64,000 nt of DNA from Oryzias latipes (taxonomy: Eukaryota; Chordata; Actinopteri; Beloniformes; Adrianichthyidae), in the NCBI RefSeq assembly GCF_002234675.1, contig NC_019866.2:12987261-13051260 (forward strand). Reading direction: 5' to 3'. Position 1 is the first letter of the stretch, and each line of letters starts with the position of its first letter. Shown here piece by piece: positions 23,301 through 33,700 of this stretch. The position numbers were made by a program, and so were the translations under genes. The notes under the pieces were generated by a model, which saw only the letters and a program-made list of their open reading frames with translations, made no database searches and was not told the origin of the DNA.

Positions 23301-26300
23301 TGTTGTTTTGCTTCATTTTATATTAACATTTTACACTTAATAAATCAAACAAAAGGAGGTATAACACCATTTTTAAAATCACATCCATTTGTGGGACTCA
23401 CTTAATTAACAGCTTTTTTTTTTACTTTCACCATCTCTTGATGTTTGCAGAGGCAGGACTCACACTGAGCTGCAGTTTCTCTGAACAGCCCGTTCTTTCT
23501 TTTTCCGCAGGAGCTCTACGAGCGATGTGACAAGCAGAGACGTGCCGCTTTCAAGATGGCCACCGAGGCTGAGGACCATGACACCAGTTTAGGTTTGCCA
23601 GATCATCTTCAAAACCCTTTTCTCCTTTCTGTTCCCGTTGTCATGTTATAGTCTGTGTCCACCGCCCTTGTCAGGTGACATTCTCCAGGCGAGCGATGAC
23701 CTCTCCAGAGTCATCAACTCCTATAAGAAGATTGTTGAGGGACAGGTGATCAACGGCGAGAGTGATGAGCCTCAAACTGCAGCTCCTTCGAGTGAGATGT
23801 GTTGGAATCAGTTTATGTCTTTGTTTTTCTCACTTTTTTGTTGCTGCAGGTGGGTTTCATCAGTTTTTCTCTCATTTAGCAGAGACCACAGACACACTGG
23901 TTGACCTCGGCGGCCTCGATGCTCAAAGCTCTCCACACCCCCCTCCCTTGCAGACATGCCCATACATCGCCGACCCCGCCGTTTCTGCAATCCCGATGTT
24001 GCCTCCTCCCCCCAAACGGGCCGCCGGCTCCCTCAGCAGTCAGAGCAGCAGCCCGAGTCACCCGTCTACAGACAAGACCTCCACCGTACTCTCCCTGCTT
24101 GACGATGAGCTGCTGTCTCTTGGTAGAGTTTCAGGCTCTTTTTTTTTGTTTGTTTTGTTTTTTGGTTAACGCGCATGCTGGGCCACTCAAACACTTAGGT
24201 GTGCTACAATCTTCACCGGGTTTTAAAAGCACATTTGGCTTAAAGATTTTCTAGTTTTCCTGACAGCTTTAAAGCACAATATTAGAGTTTTCAGACCTGC
24301 AGCTTTGAACTCGCTTTTTTCCTATTTAACTGGCTTCTTTCATTTTCCAGGACTGAATGACCCCCCTACCTCTGTAAGCAGCCAAGCAAAGCCCAGTTTG
24401 GGGGAAATCTCCAGTCAGTGGTCTTCCTTGCAGGTACTTAAAGTATAATTAGGAGAATATAGGTCTGCGAGCGCAGGCTCCTCAAAAGTCATTAAATTTA
24501 AAATCTACACTCATTACCAGAAAAAAGTCTTGAATCTGCGTTAAATTACGTCGTAAATTATTACTTAATTACTTGTTGGCTGCATTGTGTTAAAGATCCA
24601 CTTTTGATCTAGTTTAAAGATGTTCCCAGTGGTCTTTTAATTATGATTATGCAGTTTTTAGCAAAAAAAAAAAACGTTGTCATTTTCTAGGACATGGTTT
24701 CTGCAGAGCAGAGTGTGAGTGGGACTGCTGGTGCAGAGTAAGCCCACCCCCACTTTCCATCACCTATTTGTTTATATGTGCTCTCCTGCTAGCTTTCAGC
24801 CCCTCATACCTCCAACCTAACATTACCGGCGCAACAAAAATGGCGAGCAGTATCGGAGCTATCCAGATGTACAGTTTAGAGCCAGATGTCAGCTCAGGTG
24901 AGGAAAACAAAGACGTCCACGGATCTATTTATCTATAAGTGGATGCATCAGAATGGAGCGGAGCAGAGAGCTTGAGGATACATAACAAATAGCAAAGACT
25001 TTCTTTTTCCAACTGCATTTTTTGTCTGCTCCTGATTCCCAATGATTAGAATCAAGAAACACTCAGAAATGCAATTTTGAGCTGAATTTTCTTTACAAAC
25101 TCTTAAATGTAACTTTTAGGAGCCCCAGTCCGTTTGTTCGAGCAGAGGATAACTTGTCCTGTCTTTGCAGGCCCCTACAGCAGGTCTGGATATGTTTGGC
25201 AGTGTGGCATGTTCAGGTCCCGTGCCTCCAGTGGAACCAGCTGTCACGCAGAGTCCACAGAACCTTCAGAATCTGGCTATGATGGGCTTTACTGATCAGC
25301 AAAGGTGCAGAGAATCTAGAGTTAATGCCTTATGTGAGGGGAATAAAATAAACAAAGGAATCCAAGATATTTTATCTTTTAATTATCAACCAGTCACATC
25401 CATTCCTTAAGTTTCAACCATCAAAAATGTGAAAAAACTGTAGTGGATTCTGCTTTTATGACATTAATAAGATTTTGACACATTTTTTAGCTATAAATTC
25501 CCTGCATGACAGCTGTTAAGTTGCAGCTTTTTTTATTAAATGAGGAAAATTACTTAATTGTGTTTTATATTTTATAAATGAATTAAGTCCAAGTTTAAAC
25601 ACGTGTATTTATTTATGTCTACAAATCTTATTTAAGAGATTTTCTTCTCTGAAATCAATTACTTTTGTCACTTTGCCAAATTTAAAGGCTTTTTTTTTAA
25701 TGCATCTTAGTCAATCTGATCTCAGAATTTCATTGATGTGTATTTTGTTTAGATTGTTCAGCCAGATCACAGCAGCAGGAAGCATTTTTGGGATAACAGC
25801 AGCACCGGCGCCTGCCTTCATGCCTGTGCACAGCGCCAATCCTGCAGCTTCCCTTTTTCACAGCTCAATGCCAAGCTCCCCTGCCTTGTCCCGCTCTCAG
25901 AATCAGACCGTGGCTCCAGGCAGTCCTGTGTTCTGCTCCCTGTCCCCTTGCCACCCACCCCTCCAGGGCAGTTCAGGCAGAGGTGCAGACATTTCTCTCA
26001 GCAACGTCCACGTTCCTTTGGAGGCCATCAAACCCAGTGAGAACAACAAAGATGCCAAGCATAGAAGTATATCATTTCTTAAGCCTAATTGTTAATTTTT
26101 GTCTGCTTTTAGGTAAAGTCTTACCTGTTACTGCCTATGATAAAGATGGGGTTCGTGTGCTCATCAACTTTGCGTCAGATTCTCCTCCTGGGAGGCCTGA
26201 CGTGTTGGTGATGGTGGTGTCCATGCTCAACACAGCACCCATGCCTGTTCACAATGTTGTCCTGCAAGCTGCTGTGCCAAAGGTGATGAGAGAATCAACT

Positions 26301-26653
26301 AGAGCCTCAGAAACCTTCAACAACTCACACTGTGTCTGTTTTAATCTTCTGCTAGTCAATGAAGGTAAAGCTGCAGCCTCCATCGGGAGCTGAACTGGCC
26401 CCTTTCAACCCCATCCTGCCTCCCGCCTCCATCACTCAGATCATGCTGCTGGCCAACCCAGCAAAGGTGGGTAACACAAAGAGGAAGCCGTGACCAAAGG
26501 CAAACTTTCATCCTATAGAAACAAGAGTTTCTGTCCCCACAGGAAAAGGTGCGCCTGCGCTACAAGCTGTCTTTCACACTTGGAGAGCGTCTGTACTACG
26601 AAGTAGGAGAGGTGAACCATTTCCCCCCACCAGAAACATGGGGACACCTATAG
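20356..26653 (+). CDS. gga3: GGA-family clathrin adaptor, GGA3 (17 coding exons)
   Basis: Monomeric Arf-dependent clathrin adaptor that sorts acidic-dileucine cargo, such as mannose-6-phosphate receptors, between trans-Golgi and endosomes. Exons: 20356-20395, 21860-21944, 22015-22087, 22166-22264, 22356-22479, 22570-22673, 22763-22843, 22937-23074, 23511-23592, 23675-23791, 23880-24122, 24351-24433, 25171-25304, 25753-26036, 26113-26282, 26356-26466, 26543-26653. Total 2079 bp, 692 residues (human 723). VHS domain about 1-150 (QEDWEYIIGFCDQVNRELEG, LEACMKNCGKRFHREIGRYR). GAT domain about 170-310 (KNPEDLQEANRLIKNMVKED, LGDILQASDDLSRVINSYKK). The hinge holds the clathrin box and acidic-dileucine stretch SLLDDELLSLG. 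GAE domain from about 562 (LPVTAYDKDGVRVLINFASD, ITQIMLLANPAKEKVRLRYK). The start gives the usual MAxxEGESLESWLNKAT. Called GGA3 by hinge and GAE similarity and by neighbours. Confidence 0.95.
24590..25115 (+). repeat. Unnamed ~500 bp interspersed repeat, copy A (GGA3 intron)
   Basis: Shares several blocks with two other copies in the window (55540-56083 and 59440-59950, both on the minus strand). One block is the start around CAGTGGTCTTTTAATTATGA. Another is CCTAACATTACC then CAACAAAAATGG. The best-kept block encodes SSGEENKDVHGS-like peptide and the following GTGGATGCATCAGAATGG. It lies wholly within the GGA3 intron 24434-25170. The family is unknown to me and no terminal repeat or target duplication was secured. 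Confidence 0.75.
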
Positions 26654-27569
26654 CAGAGTGGTGCTGTGAATAATCCACACTCATTGAAAGGGTGTTTGTG
26701 GGCTCCCTTCATTCCAGACAAAGATGAAAAGATGTCCATTTTTTAGCTTTACATTTCTAATATGTGTTCATTTTTTCTCAGTGTTATTAGCACTGTGGGG
26801 TTAAAAGAATCCTTTGTGCAGTTATAAAACTAAATAAAAATGCTAAAATCCAGAAACTTCTAAAAGAGGTTTTCCAGAGATAAATCTGAGCCTTGAATGC
26901 ATCTGAAAGCAGAGTTTGAAGACTGTCAGACTGAAAGTTTAGAACCAATGTTTGCAATATTTTTTCCTGTAAAATGTTTACATACCTGTAGACATGTGAA
27001 AGTTCTTAAAAGTACAAATAATGTGTCATATTGTTTCAGGAAAATATTCAACCAGAATGCATTTCTTTCTAGATTCTCCAGGGTTCAACTAGCTGTTGTT
27101 GCTAGCTCAATGAATTCACTGCTTCAGATTGAGCCATTTAAACTCAGTTGTTTGTTTTTTTTAAATATTTTTATTTTATGAAATGTGAGGGGAAAGTGAT
27201 TTCATTTGTTAGAGCCTTAGCCTGGAATGAAAGCACTGATTTTCCTCCCATTGTTGGTATATGTTCAGGTATATGTTCATGTGCGTTTTTAAATCACTGA
27301 ATTTTGGTTTGCTCTGTTTTTTGGCAGTTTGAAAGGTTTTATTTTGAGACTGAAATATTTTACTGTGCAGTTTGGCAGTGAATGCATCTTGTAACATGAG
27401 CAGAATTTGTCCAACACACGTTTTCTTAGGATATCAAAATGTGAGAGCAAAAGGGTATCGAGTCATGTTGGAGCGGATGTACAGAAGTGTGTTTGATGTA
27501 AATATTGTGAGATGTGTCTGTTTACTGTAAATTATGGAAATGTAATGTGCCATCTGTCTGCTGCTTGAA

Positions 27570-27575
27570 AATAAA
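27570..27575 (+). terminator. gga3: GGA3 poly(A) signal (second at 27621-27626)
   Basis: AATAAA at 27570-27575, with another at 27621-27626. Both lie just before the convergent NUP85 transcript end. The 3' UTR from 26654 is about 0.9 kb and holds no other gene. Confidence 0.6.
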
Positions 27576-27651
27576 AGAGTATTGATGTTTGATATTCCCC
27601 TTTTGAAGTACATCATTATGAATAAAAAAGCTGATTTAGGTTGAGAATTTT

Positions 27652-27657
27652 TTTATT
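27652..27657 (-). terminator. nup85: NUP85 poly(A) signal
   Basis: AATAAA on the minus strand, about 65 bp past the NUP85 stop codon, giving a very short 3' UTR. It faces the GGA3 signals only tens of bases away. Confidence 0.6.
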
Positions 27658-27720
27658 ATCAAAAGTCACAAAAGTTATTGGATTTTATGTACATCATGGA
27701 AAAGAATGAGGGGGTGTACT

Positions 27721-30700
27721 TCATGTTTCCACCGTTCCCTCTTTGACTATGGCCATTGCCAAGTTTCTTGATAGCGCGAGTCTCAGGAGCTCCACTTTGG
27801 TCAACTCTACATCTTCCTCCTAAACGAATATAGATATAATAAAGTGTTTAAATCAACTTCCCATTCACAAATCCAGTATATTTCTTCAAAAACAAAGTTT
27901 CAAACATTTAGAGATGTACATTTTACAGGGAATAAAAGCTGCTTTACAAAGCCAAACAGGGAAAAACTCTTACTTTGAAAGGTTACATGAAAGTTTCAGA
28001 GGCTGGAAAGGATGAAATTCGTACCTGCATGGATTTGTCCGAGTCTGAAGATGGAGTGTTCAGTGAGGAAGTGAGCTCCTCTAAACAGAACATCAACTCA
28101 TAGGTTTGGTCCGCTGAGAAGATCACCTTTATAAAAAATAAATAAACCAATAAAAACATTTAAAAAGGCGCTTTTGTCAATATCTTATAGCTTTTCTTGC
28201 ATCAAAATGCAACAATCTACAGCTTGGTGCTTAAGGCTGCTAAATACCAACAATGTCATTAGGAAATGATTTTTGATTCACAAAATAACGAAACAAAAGC
28301 TCATGGGATAATTTAAAAGAGTGTGTTACAAACAAAAATATTCAAATACTTCATGATTTTACAGACAGAAAATTCCTATATTGAATTTTATATGTGATAG
28401 AATAAAAAAACACAGTTTGAAACTTCTAAAAGATTCGAAACTGAAAGTGGAAAAAAAGATTTGAAACTCAAATTGAGTTTTGAAACTTAAAAACAGAAAA
28501 TTTGAAGGTGAAAATAATTATGTTTCTATTAGAATTGCAGAAAGTTTCGGACACTTTAATTTTTTTTTAGCTTAACACCAATATTTTAGCTTGAATTTTC
28601 AAGTTGTTTTATTTGGGTTTGAAATCTTAATGGCCCTGATTTGGCTCCATACAACTTAACATTTGAAGAAAACTTTGGCTGAAAATCTCAGTTGGGTTTT
28701 ATTCTTTGTTTAGTGTAAAAACTGCTCCACAAAAGCTGGAAACTTGATGTTAGCTGACCTCTTTCTGCTCCAGCAGAGGCAGCGCATCAGTCAGCAAGGT
28801 CATCCAGAAGCTCCGAGGAGCAATCTTGGCCGTCATGAGGGAGAGGAGCAGCTTTGCAGCCTCCTTGAAGCGCTTCTCCCCGTAAAGCTTGTGAAACTCG
28901 CGGTACTTCCCTAAACAAGCAGACAAACGTTATCCACAATTACCTAGAAATGAAAAATAAAATGCTGTTGCCCAATGAGTATTCATAGGTTCTGCAGGAG
29001 GAGGAACAACAATTCAAGTGTATTTTAAGTGTGTACCAAGAAAAGTCAGCCTGTCGCTTAGCAGCATGGCTGGACCCAAGTTGTCGATCAAATCCAGATC
29101 AGAAAAGGTCCCTTTGGCGCAGTAATCCTGTAAAAATCTGACACAAAAACAGAAAGATGTCAATTTGTTTTATTTCCCCAAACAGTAGGGGTGTAACGGT
29201 ACACGTAGTCGGACTGAACCGTTTCGGTACGGCAATTTTTGTTTGGATCACTTTTGCAGCGTTTCGGTTTTACGTTTTTTTTTGTTCTGCCTCCGGCGTA
29301 GAGGATCTCCTCTGGGTTTTCCGATTACGCCTCAGAAACCTCATTGCAGGAGGTTCAACAGCCATTAGGTGACGGAGTTGACAGTGAGCGTGTCAACAGT
29401 ATCATGCAGACGCGAGGCCAGAGCTGAAGGACCCCCCCCCCATTTCTCCTTACGCTCTTGTGTGTGGGAAAAGACAACTGGATAAGTCGAATGCTGCGTT
29501 TCGACATTTTATTGTTACATGAAGATAGCATATGCCACAGATAATGCATCTAATATGTTAACGCAATTAAAAAAGGTAAGAAATGTTTTTTTTTCAGGCC
29601 AGTGTTAAAATCCAAAGTTCTTGGTTCCTGACAGCTAATAGTTGTATTATTTTATGTAGCAGATCACCTACATAGATTAATTTTATTATTGTTATATAAA
29701 ACCAATCAACGCATTTTGCAAGAATTTTTTTTCTGTCTTTTTGTACCAAAAAAACAAACAGAAAATATATCAAACCGAGCCCTATGAAATTCTGAACCGA
29801 ACCGAATTGAGATTTTTGTGTACCGTTACACCCCTACCAAACAGTGATGTCTTTTTAGGTTTAGAATACACAATAAAGGTTGACAAAAATACAACAAATT
29901 AAACAGAGCTTTGAGAACCATTTGTGATTTAACTGATTTACATCTAAAAGCTGAGAAAAAAGGAGGGAAAACTTGAATAACTCTGCGGCTCAGAAAAACG
30001 TCCATTTCTGGACGTCTGGTGAAGCTAAAAGTTAAATGTACAGAACAATGATCAAAGACAAAGGTGCAGATTGTAAAGAGAAGCCAACCTTTCAGAGATG
30101 AGGGTGGCAAACGCTGCATCTTTGGCTCTGATGCTCCAGGAAAGGGCGGAGCCAAGTCTGTTGTTTCTTAAGGCCCTCATGGCCATGATTTTACAGATAC
30201 TCCGTACTGGATCACAAACAAAAAACACATTTCAAATGCCAAACTCAACGAAAGAAAGTTCAACTTGAATGGTATTTCTGGAACCAAGGTGATTACAGAA
30301 TAAAGAGTCTTTTAGAACCTTGCTCCGACATCTGCCTCTGTTCACAAATGCGGAGGACCTTCAGTGCTTTCCGCTCCGTGTCTAAGGGAACGCGCTCAAT
30401 CTGGAGCTCAAGGTAGACACGACCAAACTCGAGGCAGTGATCGAAGTAATCCACAGCCAACTGCCACAGACTGATCAACAGACAAACAAAAAGACATCCT
30501 TTAAGGGAAAACCTTCACAGAAAAATTCAAATAATTAAAAGGAGGACTTAAAAAACAAACCAACCTGTGATGAGTGAAGAGGCCAGAGGCATATTCCAAC
30601 AGGAGGAATTCTCTTAAATTGGAACCAAAGCTGCAAAAACACAGAAAAACACTGAATAAAAGAAGTCCTAACCTCCAGACTAAAAAACTAAATCTGCACA

Positions 30701-33700
30701 CAGGGTTCTTACTGTAGATTGTGAGACTGGAGGAGTTTGCAGTGATCCAGCAGGTCTGTCAGATGAGCCACAAACCACCAGTTGTTGAGAGCGATGCTGA
30801 GGCAAAAGGAAGAAATTGAATGTTTAAAGTAGATTTAAAATAAGTGTACTTGCATGCATCAGTCCCATTGTTGCACCTGCAGTCCTTAATAACTTGATGG
30901 ATGTCAAACTCAAAGGCAGCCAGCAAGATGCTGTCCAGAGGTTCTGGTGCGCTCCTTGAGTCCAGAAACATGGTCATACACGACTGCAAAACACACAGGT
31001 ACACTTAATATCTGGATGCAGCAGACATGAGTGCAAGTTTTGTAGAATAGTTCACCTGTGCATAGTAGTGCAACTCAGTGGGCTTTACAGTGGGATGACA
31101 GAACAGCAGTCTTGAGACAAGGAAGTGATACCAGGTTCCCAGGAGGTCTTTGTGCTCCAGTAAAGTGTCTTCATCACCCAGGAGGATCTAAAAAATAAAG
31201 AACAGAAATTATTGAAACATTTTATATCATATAGTTGAAACATTTGCACCAATTTATTAATCTGGTGCTGCTAAATGACTAAAATGTATTTTGGTGCCAG
31301 ATTAGAAATTAAAACACACATTTAATATCCCAGAAATTGCCTACAGTGAAGCATGGCGGCGATAGCTTCATAATTTGAGCATGCATCATATCAGCCCATT
31401 GGGATTTAGCAAGAATTGAAGTGATTAAAACTGTTAACAGAAACGGGCGTATTTTTAGGAAAAGCCTACATTAGTACCAACAATGTTAGCATTTTGAAAA
31501 TACACGATAGCATAAAAAGTAGTAACGGATGGACTGACCTTGCAGATGACCTCCAGATGTTGGTTGCTAGCAAAAGAGTTGTCCTGCAAGCAGCGGTCTA
31601 CCTCTTCATGCCAGTGCCTCCACTTAACGTCAAACTCTGTCAGTGTCTGTGTGCCACCAGGCTGAAGACATACATGTGAGGATGAAAATGGACATTTTGA
31701 AATTGTTTGGTTCGTTATGTGTTTGAACACATTTAAAGGCAGGTCACCAGTCCCTCAGCCAAAACAGAGAAAGAAACTGATGCAGGAGTCGTCGTGCAAA
31801 CTCCTCTTAAGGAGGCCACAACTTAGATTTAACCTTTATGGCAGGTAAATGACCATAAGTCATTCTTAACCCACAGACTAAAACCAGATAACTCCCATTG
31901 TACTTACATTGTAAAAAGGCATCTTGCTGAGTAAGTTATCCATCATCTTGTAGATGTTGTTTGCAGCAGGCGTTAGGGTGGCCTTTTTCCCCAGCATCTG
32001 TCTGGCTTCGTCCAACCTGCCCTGCAGCACATAACTCACCACCTGCACAGCACAACGAAACTCTCAGAGATCTCCAGTGGAGGCGGATCGTGTGTGTGCA
32101 TGTCCCGCACTAACCACATCCCAGTAGTCTCGATGCTCAGCAGGGCTGTCACTCTGCAGCACGTCTCGAGCCTTTTCGTCTACGTCAGCCTTGTGCAGCC
32201 TCACCCAGTCCAGGAGGTGAAGCAGGAGCGAGCCGGCTGAAAGCATGCAAAACACACATCAATCATGAATGGGTTTTTATGGAGCCTTGCCTTTGTTTAG
32301 TTATAATAAAAGATATTTTGTTGTTAACTAAAAACTGAGATTCTAACCAGGAGCAGCATCGATGAAAAGGACTTCACACAGATTCCAGATCAGTTCTATA
32401 GCTAAAAGAATGGAGACCTGCAACAAAACAGACTGGATTAGGAACTAAATAATATTTAAGAGAAATGTTACTGATGAGTCAAGGGTTAAAATACAGATGA
32501 GCTCTGACTATTTAAAATGCAACAAAAATATGTCATTTAAAACATATTATAATGGCACAATGACAGCTTTACCCACAAAAAAGATCAGTAATGATTTATA
32601 TTTGTACCGACAAGCAAAAATCCAAAATAAACAAGCTCCGACATGAATAAGAGTTTGTTTCAAGATCATACAGAAGACATTTCTAGTATAATAAGATCTC
32701 ACAAATGCAGTTTGAAATAACATCAAAACTAGTCGACGTCTGCTTGGTTGATTTAAAAATCATTAAAAAAAATACACATTTTTTAATTCCTAAGAACAAA
32801 TTATACACAAAATTATTTGAATTGTATTTATTACAGACCACTAAAATCCACATCCGAGGAAACAAAAAAATATTACGAATAGTAAAAAGATTAAAAAGAA
32901 GAGGAAAAAAACTATTATACGTTAATAAGTTAAAAAATTAAACTAATCACAATTTCTAAAAAGGAAAAGATGAAACTAAAGAATAAAAACACGTGCCTGG
33001 TTTCCATACTGTACGGACATCTCTGCGTTTTTTGTGGAAACTGCAAACAAAAAAGTACATGCCATTATAAAAAACTACACTGTAGGATTCGAAGATACAC
33101 TTCATGATTCAGTTTAAAGAAGCTAACCTGCAACTTGCTGCAGCTCCTCCATACAGGCTCGAATAACAGATCTATAGTTTTTACTGATGCTGACAAACCT
33201 ATAGAGCAAAACAGGAATTGTTTTTTTTTTTTACTTTAACACTGTTTGACATGAAATAGTTACATGTTGATGTTTTGCCTGTTTTCTTTTTCAATCTTTA
33301 TGTCATCCCACTGATCAAAAAATTAAAAAGAAAATGTCAATAAAAACTAATTATTTGTGTAAGCTGAGCGGTCTCTCATCAGGAGACTTACTGAGGTTTC
33401 TTGTTCTTGCTGGGCAGATCCTCCCTGATTGTTTGCAAGCCAACAAAAATGTGATGCGACTCGTTAAAGAGTTTGCGCAAAATAGGAGAGTAGATGTCTT
33501 CATCTTTCCGGACTTCATGGATGAAGGGGGAACCAGATCCTGTTGCACCTGAAACACAAGACAATAGAAAGGAAACAAAGCAAGAAGACTTGCGAAAGTA
33601 TTGAAACTGAAATTAACACATACCTGTTGCTTTGAAGAGGGTCTCATAGACAAAGATATTACCTTGACCCCATGCAAAGCCCATATGCTTTCCTCTTCTG

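Noticed and set aside
24691-24714. Treating the 24-bp DMVSAEQS segment as a constitutive GGA3 exon
   Set aside because: It lies inside a repeat copy and exons 12 and 13 already join in phase 0 without it. Kept only as a finding.
33240-33322. Extra NUP85 exon starting GTGGGATGACATAAAG on the minus strand
   Set aside because: It fails phase and runs into a stop. The flanking exons join directly into the conserved protein.
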